This document shows, piece after piece, positions 1 through 10,513 of a stretch of 64,000 nucleotides of DNA (positions are counted from its first letter, which is position 1; each line of letters starts with the position of its first letter). Origin of the DNA: Oceanicella actignis (lineage in GTDB: Bacteria > Pseudomonadota > Alphaproteobacteria > Rhodobacterales > Rhodobacteraceae); NCBI RefSeq assembly GCF_008124525.1, contig NZ_VNHJ01000010.1, positions 1-64,000 of the forward strand, read 5' to 3'. The notes beneath the pieces were generated by a model that was not told the origin of the DNA, ran no database searches, and saw nothing but the letters and a program-made list of their open reading frames with translations. A program made the translations under genes and the position numbers.

Positions 1-2
1 CC

Positions 3-308
3 TGGCCCTGGTTGCGGCATGTCTTCGCCGACGGCGGCCATGCCGGTCCGAAGCTGCGCGACGCCATGAAGGGCCACGGCGACTGGGACATCGAGATCAT
101 CAAACGGTCCGACACAGCATCGGGTTTCGAGGCGCTGCCGCGCCGATGGGTCATCGAGAGAACATTCGCCTGGCTGGGCCGCTCGCGCCGCCTCGCCAAG
201 GATTGGGAGGCGACGACCGCAAGCTCCGAGGCATGGCTGCTGATCGCCCATATCCGCATTCTTGTCAGACGCTTGGCTCGATACCACGCACCACCGGTCG
301 AATTATGA
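3..308 (+). CDS. IS5-family transposase, C-terminal part (cut by window edge)
   Basis: C-terminal part of a DDE transposase. The frame is open to the window's left edge, so the TTG at position 12 is not the real start. Visible motifs are FADGG (second catalytic Asp) and WVIERTFAWLGR (the catalytic Glu within the usual IS5 C-terminal helix), followed by a typical RRL-KD-E tail. About 100 residues are present; full IS5/IS427-group enzymes are longer or are made as two frames, and only one frame is visible. The flanking strip up to about position 450 is clearly more AT-rich than the surrounding chromosome. Family assignment is secure; whether the complete element is intact cannot be told from this window. 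Confidence 0.85.
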   Translation, partial: WPWLRHVFADGGHAGPKLRDAMKGHGDWDIEIIKRSDTASGFEALPRRWVIERTFAWLGRSRRLAKDWEATTASSEAWLLIAHIRILVRRLARYHAPPVEL

Positions 309-568
309 GTCGGGCTCTTAGGCGATAGGTTTATTCTGAGCCGAAATATCCGGTTTTAACACCGCCCTTCCGAACATACCCGGAGCATTTAACCGGAGAA
401 CATGATAAGCGTTTGATTTTTATAGAAAGTTCAAAAGGCTAATATCAAGTCATTCCGGGCGCACCACCTTCCCGGACATTGCCTTCGAGATCGCGGCGCG
501 CATGATCGCCGCGCACGGCCTTTCGCGCGCTGCGCGGCGGCGATGCGATGTCGGAAGGGAAGGGAGAG
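309..568. other. AT-rich gene-free strip beside the IS remnant
   Basis: Between the transposase stop and the tRNA-Gly. Positions about 325-450 are markedly AT-rich (runs such as tttgatttttatag) in a window that is otherwise very GC-rich. The right inverted repeat of the IS should lie within the first few tens of bases, but I could not define it without the left end. No convincing coding frame was seen. The base composition suggests acquired DNA or an insertion scar. Confidence 0.5.
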
Positions 569-643
569 TGGAGCGGGCGATCGGGATCGAACCGACGACA
601 TTCAGCTTGGGAAGCTGACGTTCTACCACTGAACTACGCCCGC
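569..643 (-). tRNA. tRNA-Gly (anticodon CCC)
   Basis: Read on the minus strand, a complete cloverleaf. The seven-base acceptor GCGGGCG pairs with CGCCCGC. The anticodon stem TCAGC/GCTGA encloses the loop TTCCCAA, giving anticodon CCC. The T-loop is TTCGATC. The 3' CCA is encoded (569-571). It decodes GGG. It lies about 260 bp from the IS remnant, and tRNA genes are common integration targets, but no attachment-site duplication is visible here. Confidence 0.97.
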
Positions 644-772
644 GTCTGGGGCTTCGGATAGCGCCCCGCGCGCCCCTCGTCAAGGGGGCGCCGCGCCGCG
701 CTGGCGCCGGGCGCGGCGGCGTGTATGCTGCGCCCGCGCCGCGCCCGGCGCGCCCTGGCCATGGGAGCCGAC

Positions 773-2143
773 ATGCGAGAGAATCGCACCTTCGAAGAGC
801 TTGAGGTCGGCGAGAGCGCCGTCATCGAGCGCCTTTGCCGCGACGAGGATCTGATCGTCTACGCCAACGCCTCGGGCGACCACAATCCGCTCGGCCTGCC
901 CGACGAGGACGGCGACGGCGACGGCGCGCCCGAGGCGCTGGCCCCGGCGATGTGGGTGGCCTCGGTCATCTCGGCGGTGGTCGGCAACATCCTGCCGGGG
1001 CCGGGCTCGCAGGTTCTGGCCGCGCGGCTGCGCTTCGCCGAGCGCCTGGCCGCCGGGCGCACCCTGCGCGTCGAGTTGCGCGTGGCGGGCAAGCGCGAGG
1101 GCGGCGTCGTGCTCTTGCACGCCCGCGCCGAGCGCGACGACGGCGCGCCGCTGGCCGAGGGCGAGATCGAGGCGCTGGCCCCCGCGCGCAAGATGCGCTT
1201 CGACGACGCCCATGTGCCGGGGCTGACGGTGCAGCGGCACCTGCATTTCCGCCGTTTGCTCGAGGCGGCCGAGGGGCTCGAGCCGCTGAGCGTCGCGGTC
1301 GCCGCCGCGGAATCGCCCGAGGCGCTCGAGGGCGCGCTGGCCGCCATGCGGCGGGGGCTTATCCGGCCGATCCTGACCGGCCGGCCCGAGCGCGTGGCCG
1401 GCGCCGCCCAGGCGCTGGGCGAAGACGTTTCCGCCATCGAGCTGATCGCCGCCCAGGACGAGGACGACGCAGCCCGCCGCGCCGTCGCGCTTGTGCGCGA
1501 GGGGCGCGCGCGGGCGCTGATGAAGGGGCATCTGCACACCGACGCGCTGCTGCGCGCGGCGCTTGATCGCGAGCGCGGGCTGCGCGCGGGGCGGCGGCTG
1601 AGCCATGTGTTCGTGATGGACGTGCCCGGGCTCGACCGGCTGCTGGCGGTGACGGATGCGGCGGTGAACATCGCGCCGGACCTGGCGCAAAAGCGCGACA
1701 TCCTTCAGAACGCGGTCGATCTGATGCGCGCCCTCGGGGTCGAGACGCCGCGCGCGGCGGCGCTCTCGGCCGTCGAGACGGTCAACCCCGCGATGGCCTC
1801 AAGCGTCGAGGCGGCGGCGCTGGCCAAGATGGCCGAGCGCGGCCAGATCCGCGGCGCGCTGGTCGATGGTCCGCTGGCCATGGACAACGCGGTGGATCTG
1901 AGCGCGGCGCGCACCAAGGGGATCGGCGGCGAGGTGGCCGGGCGCGCCGACATCCTGCTGGCGCCCGATCTGGAATCGGCCAACATGGCGGCCAAGGAGC
2001 TGACCTTTCTTGCGCACGCCTCGGCGGCGGGGGTGGTGGTGGGCGCGGCGGCGCCGATCATCCTGACCAGCCGCGCGGATGACGAGATGTCCCGCCTGGT
2101 CTCGTGCGCGGCGGCGGCGCTGGCGGCGCGGGCCATGGGCTAG
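773..2143 (+). CDS. MaoC-like / phosphate acyltransferase (Ptb-type) fusion protein
   Basis: A 456-residue two-domain protein. Residues about 1-130 form a MaoC-type hot-dog domain, and about 160-450 a phosphate acetyl/butyryltransferase domain (for example ALMKGHLHTDALLR, VFVMDVPG, GALVDGPLAMDNAV). Such fusions are annotated as bifunctional enoyl-CoA hydratase/phosphate acetyltransferase and would exchange acyl-CoA and acyl-phosphate. The hydratase signature D-x-N-P-L-H reads GDHNPLG here, so the catalytic His position is Gly and hydratase activity is doubtful. The ATG at 773 was chosen over upstream in-frame ATGs because GGAG sits 6 bases ahead of it. No acyl kinase neighbour is seen. A partner kinase elsewhere, or a purely assimilatory CoA role, are both possible. 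Confidence 0.85.
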   Translation: MRENRTFEELEVGESAVIERLCRDEDLIVYANASGDHNPLGLPDEDGDGDGAPEALAPAMWVASVISAVVGNILPGPGSQVLAARLRFAERLAAGRTLRVELRVAGKREGGVVLLHARAERDDGAPLAEGEIEALAPARKMRFDDAHVPGLTVQRHLHFRRLLEAAEGLEPLSVAVAAAESPEALEGALAAMRRGLIRPILTGRPERVAGAAQALGEDVSAIELIAAQDEDDAARRAVALVREGRARALMKGHLHTDALLRAALDRERGLRAGRRLSHVFVMDVPGLDRLLAVTDAAVNIAPDLAQKRDILQNAVDLMRALGVETPRAAALSAVETVNPAMASSVEAAALAKMAERGQIRGALVDGPLAMDNAVDLSAARTKGIGGEVAGRADILLAPDLESANMAAKELTFLAHASAAGVVVGAAAPIILTSRADDEMSRLVSCAAAALAARAMG

Positions 2144-2545
2144 GGCGGGGTCTGAGGGCCGCGCCCGGCGCGGCGGCCCGCGGCGCGGACCCTTGTCCAA
2201 CCGGCTCGCGGCGGCGGGGCAAGGGGGCGGGGCGCCTGACTTGCAGCCGCGCCGGGCCGAGGGCGGCGGGGTCGGCAGAGGTGGGGCGCGATCGGCGCGT
2301 CGGGGCGCGGCGCAGGGGGCGCCGCGGGGCCGGGGCGGCGGCGCGCCGCGTGCTGCCTGGCGTGCCAGGGACCGCGGCCGCCACGTGCTCGTGGCCCCCT
2401 GCGGGGTCGAGACCGGGGCGGGGGCGCTCGGCTTGCCGGGACGGGGTTCCGGCAGGCGGAAACGGGTCTCGTTTTGCGTGGCGTCCGGGGGCGCGCGGGC
2501 CTAATCCTTGCCCCGAGATCCGCGCCCTTGCCGCAAGGAGTCCCC
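2144..2545. other. Gene-free, extremely GC-rich spacer
   Basis: About 400 bases of mainly G and C between the phosphotransacylase and the acyl-CoA ligase. Frames are open on both strands only because stop codons are rare at this composition; their translations are arginine/glycine/proline-rich and match no family. The final 20 bases carry the AAGGAG ribosome-binding site of the next gene. Nothing else was seen. Confidence 0.6.
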
Positions 2546-4072
2546 ATGTCCGAGACCATCGAAGCGCTGCTCGCTCCGCATCCCGACCAGGCCCCCGCGC
2601 TCGAGGCGCCGGGGCGCGCGCCGCTGAGCCATGGCGCGCTGCGCGCGCTGACCGCGCGGGTGCGCGACTCGCTGCGCCGCGCCGGGATCGGGCGCGGCGA
2701 CCGGGTGGCGATCGTGCTGCCCAACGGCCCCGAGATGGCCGCCGCCTTCCTGACCGTGGCGCAAGGCGCGACCACCGCGCCGCTCAACCCGGCCTACAAG
2801 GCCGAGGAGTTCGACTTCTACCTGAGCGACCTCGACGCCAAGGCCATCATCCTGGCCGAGGACGAGAGCGGCCCCGCCCTGACGGCCGCGCGCGCCCGCG
2901 GGGTCGGGGTGATCCGCCTGCGCCCGGGCGCGGCGGCGGGCGATTTCGAGCTGATCCCCGAGGGCGGCCCGTTCGGCCAGGCCGACCCGGCCGCGCCGGG
3001 CCCCGAGGACGTGGCGCTGGTGCTGCACACCTCGGGCACCACCTCGCGGCCCAAGATCGTGCCGCTGACGCAGGCCAATCTGGCCGCCTCGGCGCGCAAC
3101 ATCGGCCAGGCCCTGGCGCTGGGCCCGCAGGACCGCTGCCTGAACGTGATGCCGCTGTTCCACATCCACGGGCTGGTGGCGGCGACGCTGGCCTCGGTGG
3201 CGGCGGGCGGGGCGACGTGGTGCGCGCCGGGCTTCGACGCGCTGCGCTTCTTCGGCTGGCTGGCGCAGGCGGACCCGACATGGTTCACCGCCGTGCCGAC
3301 CATGCACCAGGCGATCCTGGCGCGCGCGCCGCGCAACGCCGAGATCATCGCGCGCGCGCGGCTGCGGCTGATCCGCTCGAGCTCGGCCTCGTTGCCGCCG
3401 CAGGTGATGGAGGCGCTCGAGCGCACCTTCGGCTGCCCGGTGATCGAAAGCTACGGCATGACCGAGGCGGCGCATCAGATGTGCTCGAACCCGCTTCCGC
3501 CGCGCGCGCGCAAGGCCGGCTCGGTGGGCGTGGCCGCCGGCCCGCTGGTGCGCACCGCGCACGAGACCGAGAACCGCCTTCTGCCCGACGGCGAGACGGG
3601 CGAGGTGGTGATCTCGGGGCCCAACGTCACCCCCGGCTACGAGGCCAACCCCGAGGCGAACGCCAAGGCCTTCTTCGAGGCCGAGGGTCGGCGCTGGTTC
3701 CGCACGGGCGATCAGGGGCGCTTCGACGAGGAGGGCTATCTGCGCATCACCGGCCGCCTGAAGGAGATCATCAACCGCGGCGGCGAGAAGATCAGCCCGC
3801 TCGAGGTGGACGAGGCGCTGATGGACCATCCGGCGGTGCAGCAGGTGGTGACCTTCGCCATCCCGCACCCCAGGCTGGGCGAAGAGGTGGGCGCCGCCGT
3901 GGTGCTGCGCGAGGGGGCCGAGGCGGACGAGGCCGAGCTGCGCGACTTCGCGCGCCGGCGGCTGGCCGATTTCAAGTGCCCGCGCCGCATCGTCATCCTG
4001 CCAGAGATCCCCAAGGGCGCCACGGGCAAGCTTCAGCGCATCGGCCTGGCGCAGAAGCTGGGCCTGGCCTGA
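2546..4072 (+). CDS. AMP-dependent acyl-CoA synthetase, oxalate-CoA-ligase-like
   Basis: ANL-superfamily ligase (508 residues) that would activate a carboxylic acid to its CoA thioester via an acyl-adenylate. Motifs in order: the P-loop LHTSGTTSRPK, FHIHGL, YGMTEAAHQM, GYLRITGRLKEIINRGGEK (hinge and A8 motif) and the C-terminal lysine motif PKGATGKLQR. The SGTTSRPK..PLTQ.NL string is typical of the AAE3/Pcs60 oxalyl-CoA synthetase group, so oxalate or another short acid is the best guess. The start at 2546 is preceded by AAGGAG with proper spacing; the longer upstream frame is not credible. It is followed 10 bases later by a ketopantoate-reductase-like gene, so the two are probably co-transcribed. 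Ligase class is firm, substrate is inferred. Confidence 0.88.
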   Translation: MSETIEALLAPHPDQAPALEAPGRAPLSHGALRALTARVRDSLRRAGIGRGDRVAIVLPNGPEMAAAFLTVAQGATTAPLNPAYKAEEFDFYLSDLDAKAIILAEDESGPALTAARARGVGVIRLRPGAAAGDFELIPEGGPFGQADPAAPGPEDVALVLHTSGTTSRPKIVPLTQANLAASARNIGQALALGPQDRCLNVMPLFHIHGLVAATLASVAAGGATWCAPGFDALRFFGWLAQADPTWFTAVPTMHQAILARAPRNAEIIARARLRLIRSSSASLPPQVMEALERTFGCPVIESYGMTEAAHQMCSNPLPPRARKAGSVGVAAGPLVRTAHETENRLLPDGETGEVVISGPNVTPGYEANPEANAKAFFEAEGRRWFRTGDQGRFDEEGYLRITGRLKEIINRGGEKISPLEVDEALMDHPAVQQVVTFAIPHPRLGEEVGAAVVLREGAEADEAELRDFARRRLADFKCPRRIVILPEIPKGATGKLQRIGLAQKLGLA

Positions 4073-4082
4073 GGAGGCGGCG

Positions 4083-5081
4083 ATGGGCGATCCGATCAAG
4101 ATCTGCATCTTCGGCGCCGGCGCCATCGGCGGCTTCATGGGCGCGCGCCTGGCCGCCGATCCCGAGGCGACGGGGGCCGATGTTTCGCTTGTGGCCCGCG
4201 GCCCGCACCTTGCCGCCATCCGCGAGAAGGGCCTGACGCTGATCGAGCAGGAGCGCGAGCTGAACGTGCGCGTGCGCGCCACCGACGATCCGTCCGAGCT
4301 GGGGCCGCAGGATTATGTGGTGCTGACGCTCAAGGCGCACTCGGCGCCGGCGGTGGTCGACGCCATGCAGCCGCTGCTGGGGCCCGACACCGCGGTCGTG
4401 ACCGGGGTGAACGGCGTGCCGTGGTGGTATTTCCACCGCTTCGGCGGCCCGCTCGAGGGAACGCGGCTGCAAAGCGTGGACCCGGGCGGGCGCCAGTGGG
4501 AGGGCATCGGCCCCGAGCGCGCGATCGGTTGCGTGGTCTACCCCGCCGCCGAGATCGCCGCCCCCGGCGTGGTGCGCCATGTCGAGGGCTGGCGCTTCAC
4601 GCTGGGCGAGCCCTCGGGCGAGCGTTCCGAGCGCGCGCTGCGCCTGTCGCGGGCGCTGACGGCGGCGGGCTTCAAGGCGCCGGTGCGCCCGCGCATCCGC
4701 GACGAGATCTGGGTCAAGCTGTGGGGGAACCTGTCCTTCAACCCCATCTCGGCGCTGACGCTGGCGACGCTGGACGCGATCTGCGCCGATCCGGGAACGC
4801 GGGCCGTGGCGCGCAGCATGATGCTCGAGGCGCAGCGCATCGCCGAGAAGCTGGGCGTGAAGTTCCCCATCGACGTGGACCGGCGCATCGAGGGCGCGGC
4901 GGCGGTGGGGGCGCATCGGACCTCGATGCTGCAGGATCTCGAGGCCGGGCGGCCGATGGAGATCGACGCGCTGGTCACCGCCGTGCAGGAGCTGGGGCGC
5001 CTGGTGGACGAGCCGACGCCGACCATCGACGTGGTGCACGCGCTGATCTGCCTGCGCGCGCGCGTCGCGGGCCTGCGCTGA
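4083..5081 (+). CDS. 2-dehydropantoate 2-reductase family protein
   Basis: NADPH-dependent ketopantoate reductase family (332 residues). The Rossmann motif GAGAIGG is at residues about 11-17. The substrate-domain lysine and asparagine region is EIWVKLWGNLSFNPISAL, and the signature HRTSMLQDLEAGRPMEID lies near the C-terminus. True PanE makes pantoate for CoA, but many family members act on other 2-keto acids. Close linkage to an acyl-CoA ligase (10-bp gap), with no other pantothenate gene in view, suggests it may be a catabolic paralogue, so no symbol is given. An AGGAGG-type Shine-Dalgarno sits within the intergenic gap. Confidence 0.85.
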   Translation: MGDPIKICIFGAGAIGGFMGARLAADPEATGADVSLVARGPHLAAIREKGLTLIEQERELNVRVRATDDPSELGPQDYVVLTLKAHSAPAVVDAMQPLLGPDTAVVTGVNGVPWWYFHRFGGPLEGTRLQSVDPGGRQWEGIGPERAIGCVVYPAAEIAAPGVVRHVEGWRFTLGEPSGERSERALRLSRALTAAGFKAPVRPRIRDEIWVKLWGNLSFNPISALTLATLDAICADPGTRAVARSMMLEAQRIAEKLGVKFPIDVDRRIEGAAAVGAHRTSMLQDLEAGRPMEIDALVTAVQELGRLVDEPTPTIDVVHALICLRARVAGLR

Positions 5082-5132
5082 GCGCGCGCCGAGGCGCTTG
5101 CGCGGCGCCGGGGCGCGGGCTATCCTGACCGC

Positions 5133-5296
5133 GCCCGCTGGGAGAGATCGGACCGCGTCCGGCGCCGAAGGAGCAACCGCCCCGGAAACTCTCAGGCAAA
5201 AGGACCGGCGGGCCATGGTGACCGACTCTGGAGAGTGGCGCGCGGCGCCCGCCGAAGGGATAGCGATCTCAGGCGAAAGGACAGAGGGGGCGTCGG
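5133..5296 (+). promoter_or_regulatory. Tandem glycine riboswitch
   Basis: Two consecutive glycine aptamers. Aptamer 1 (about 5136-5212) contains GGGAGAGATCGG, GCCGAAGGAGCAA and CTCTCAGGCAAAAGGACC. Aptamer 2 (about 5222-5292) contains GGAGAGTGGCGC, GCCGAAGGGATA and CTCAGGCGAAAGGACAGAGG. These are the conserved glycine-aptamer core strings. The tandem lies about 90 bases upstream of gcvT, the usual place in proteobacteria, where glycine binding turns on the cleavage operon. The expression platform between 5297 and the gcvT ribosome-binding site was not resolved. Confidence 0.95.
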
Positions 5297-5380
5297 CGCG
5301 CGCGGCTTGACCGCGCGTTGAACGACGCCGGAACCATGCGGCCGTGCCGCCGTTTCCGGCGTGATGGCACGGAGGGCCGC

Positions 5381-6538
5381 ATGACGGACGAAACCCGCAC
5401 CCCCGGCGACGAGGCGCCGCTGCGCACGCCGCTTCACGACCTGCATCTGGCGCTGGGCGGCAAGATGGTCGCCTTCGCCGGCTACGCCCTGCCGGTGCAA
5501 TATCCGGCCGGCGTGCTCAAGGAACACCTGCACACCCGCGCCGCGGCAAGCCTGTTCGACGTCAGCCATATGGGCCAGATCGCGATCCGCGCGGCCTCGG
5601 GGCTGTGGGAGGACGCGGCGCTGGCGCTCGAGACCGTCACCTGCGCCGACGTGCTGGGCCTTGCGCCGGGGCGCCAGCGCTACGGGCTGTTCACCAACGA
5701 GAATGGCGGCATCCTCGACGACTTCATGTTCGCGCGCGAGGGCGACGCGCTGGCGCTGGTGGTCAACGGCGCGTGCAAGGCGGCGGACCTGGCGCATCTG
5801 CGCGCGCGCCTCGACGGCGCCGCCTCGGTGCGGATGATCGAGGATCGCGCGCTTCTGGCGCTGCAGGGGCCCATGGCCGAAGCCGCGCTGGCCGCCCTGG
5901 GCGCGCCGGTGGGGACGATGCGCTTCATGGATGCGCGGCGCATGACCATTCTCGGCGCCGACTGCTTCGTCACGCGCTCGGGCTACACGGGCGAGGACGG
6001 GTTCGAGATCTCGGTTCCCGCCGAGGCGGCGCGCGCGCTGGCCGAGGCGCTGCTCGACCACGAGGCGGTCGAGCCCGCCGGCCTTGGCGCGCGCGACAGC
6101 CTGCGCCTCGAGGCGGGGCTTTGCCTGTATGGCGCCGACATCGACGAAACCACCACCCCCGTCGAGGCCGATCTGGCCTGGTCGATCCAGAAGACCCGCC
6201 GCGCCGGCGGCGCGCGGCAGGGCGGCTTTCCCGGCGCCGAGGTCATCCTGCGCCAGCTGATCGAGGGCGCGCCGCGCCGCCGCGTCGGCCTGCGTCCCGA
6301 GGGGCGCGCGCCCGTGCGCGCGGGCGCGCCGCTCTTCGCCGACGAGGACGCCGCCGCCCCCGTCGGGCACGTCACCTCGGGCGGCTTCTCGCCCACGCTC
6401 CAGGCGCCGGCGGCGATGGGCTACGTGCCCGCCGCGCTGGCCGAGCCGGGCCGGCGCCTGTTCGCCGAGCTGCGCGGGCGCCGCGTGCCGGCGCTGGTCG
6501 CGCCCCTTCCCTTCGTTCCCACCTCCTACAAGCGCTGA
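5381..6538 (+). CDS. gcvT: Glycine cleavage system T protein (aminomethyltransferase)
   Basis: Transfers the aminomethyl carbon from lipoylated H protein to tetrahydrofolate, releasing ammonia. The protein has 385 residues, near the family norm. Recognisable strings are PLHDLHLALGGKMVAFAGYALPVQY, split here as PLHDLHLALGGKM and VAFAGYALPVQY, then FDVSHMGQ, LALQGPMAEAAL, SGYTGEDGFEIS, RDSLRLEAGLCLYG and the C-terminal GHVTSGGFSPTL. The ATG at 5381 has GGAGGG 5 bases upstream; the in-frame ATG at 5318 lies between the riboswitch and this site and would add an atypical leader. First gene of gcvTHP, controlled by the tandem glycine riboswitch. Confidence 0.97.
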   Translation: MTDETRTPGDEAPLRTPLHDLHLALGGKMVAFAGYALPVQYPAGVLKEHLHTRAAASLFDVSHMGQIAIRAASGLWEDAALALETVTCADVLGLAPGRQRYGLFTNENGGILDDFMFAREGDALALVVNGACKAADLAHLRARLDGAASVRMIEDRALLALQGPMAEAALAALGAPVGTMRFMDARRMTILGADCFVTRSGYTGEDGFEISVPAEAARALAEALLDHEAVEPAGLGARDSLRLEAGLCLYGADIDETTTPVEADLAWSIQKTRRAGGARQGGFPGAEVILRQLIEGAPRRRVGLRPEGRAPVRAGAPLFADEDAAAPVGHVTSGGFSPTLQAPAAMGYVPAALAEPGRRLFAELRGRRVPALVAPLPFVPTSYKR

Positions 6539-6547
6539 GGTTCCCCG

Positions 6548-6907
6548 ATGATCCGTTTCACCGAAGACCACGAATGGCTCGAGCTCGACGGCGACGTCGT
6601 CACCGTCGGCATCACCGAGCACGCCGCCGAGCAGCTGGGCGACATCGTCTTCATCGAGCTGCCCGAGGTGGGCCAGAAGATCGCGCCGGGCGACGAGGTG
6701 GTCACGATCGAATCCGTCAAGGCCGCGTCGGACATCGCCGCCCCGCTCGAGGGCGTGGTGACCGAGATCAACGAGAAAATCGTCGAGAACCCCGCCCTGG
6801 TGAACGAGGACCCCATGAACGCCTGGTTCTTCCGCATGAAGGCCGACGATCCCTCGGCGATCGAGGAGTTCATGGACGAGGACGCCTACAAGGACATGAT
6901 CGCCTGA
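6548..6907 (+). CDS. gcvH: Glycine cleavage system H protein
   Basis: Small lipoyl carrier (119 residues) that shuttles the aminomethyl intermediate between the P, T and L proteins. The lipoylation lysine is K58 in [13 protein letters not shown]. The N-terminus has the usual FTEDHEWLE and the C-terminus the AWFFRMK..DPS segment. Nine bases separate it from gcvT and 13 from gcvP, consistent with one operon. Lipoyl synthase and L-protein genes are not in the window. Confidence 0.98.
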   Translation: MIRFTEDHEWLELDGDVVTVGITEHAAEQLGDIVFIELPEVGQKIAPGDEVVTIESVKAASDIAAPLEGVVTEINEKIVENPALVNEDPMNAWFFRMKADDPSAIEEFMDEDAYKDMIA

Positions 6908-6920
6908 GGAGGGCGCGCCG

Positions 6921-9782
<2,862 letters not shown>

Positions 9783-9791
9783 CCGCCGCCG

Positions 9792-9822
9792 CGCCCCGGC
9801 GCCCGCCGCGCCGGGGCGTTTT
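9792..9822 (+). terminator. Rho-independent terminator of gcvTHP
   Basis: Perfect 10-bp inverted repeat CGCCCCGGCG / CGCCGGGGCG with a 7-base loop, followed immediately by TTTT, starting 10 bases after the gcvP stop codon. Confidence 0.88.
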
Positions 9823-10513
9823 CGTCGCGGACGGGACGGCCCCGGAGCCGCCGCAAGGGGCGCCCGGCCCGCTGCGCCGGGAACGGTCCGCGTGCAGCGA
9901 AGGGGCGCCATGACCGCCGACGCCTTGCGCCGGCGCGATCGGGGCCGGGCGCCGCGCTCCGGCCCCCGCGGCGCCGGGCGTTCGGGCGGGTCCGGCCTCG
10001 GCCCGGGGCCGGGCGTCCGTGGCGGGTCTGGCCTCGAGCCAACCGGGGCCGGGCGTCAAGGGCGCGGCGGCCGCTTCGAGCCAACCGGGGCCGGGCGTTC
10101 AGGGCGGCGCCGGTTTCGGGCCGGGCGGCGCGAAGGGAAGGGATTGCGCCGCGCCCCGGGCTCGGGGGCGATCCAGGCGCCGCTTGCGGTCGATCGGCTG
10201 GGGTTGGTTCGAGGCGGCGCATCGCCGGGGCCGGCATGGTTTCGGCGCCATCGGCGGGCTCTGCGGTCTGTCGCGGACCCTTGCCGGCGCGGGCGCGCGT
10301 CAGGCGCGGCAACCCCGGCGGTGGGGCTGCGTCCATGCCGCTTTGTCTTCCCGCCGCCGTCTTCGCGTTCCCGATCGTTGCGGCTCGGACGGCGACGGCG
10401 CCCCGGTCCGCCTTTCCGCGTTGCGACGCCTCAGGGACCTGCGCCCGTGTCGGGCCCGAACGGCCGCGCGCAGCGGCGGCCGCCGCGCGCGGTCGGCCGG
10501 CGTCGCCTGGCCC
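9823..10513. other. Gene-free GC-rich region between gcvP and vsr
   Basis: About 690 bases with no supported gene. Several long frames are open on both strands, but their products are Arg/Gly/Pro/Ala-rich, and the longest plus-strand ones run antisense straight through vsr. The only structure seen is a set of imperfect direct repeats around 9994-10115 (listed separately). Confidence 0.6.
9994..10115. repeat. Imperfect direct repeats, period about 37-43 bp
   Basis: Three related units begin at about 9994, 10031 and 10073. The last two share TCGAGCCAACCGGGGCCGGG followed by CGT and a GGGCG-rich tail, offset by 42 bp. The first is a diverged version, with GCCTCGGCCCGGGGCC at the same place. They sit in non-coding DNA downstream of the gcv terminator. 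Function unknown. Confidence 0.65.

Noticed and set aside
475-560. Possible TetR-like N-terminal fragment on the plus strand (IAFEIAARMIAAHGLSRAA)
   Set aside because: Too short, no start codon or helix-turn-helix continuation, and it runs into the tRNA gene.
9994-10115. Possible CRISPR-like repeat-spacer structure
   Set aside because: Only two good copies and one poor copy; the intervals are themselves similar and no cas genes occur.
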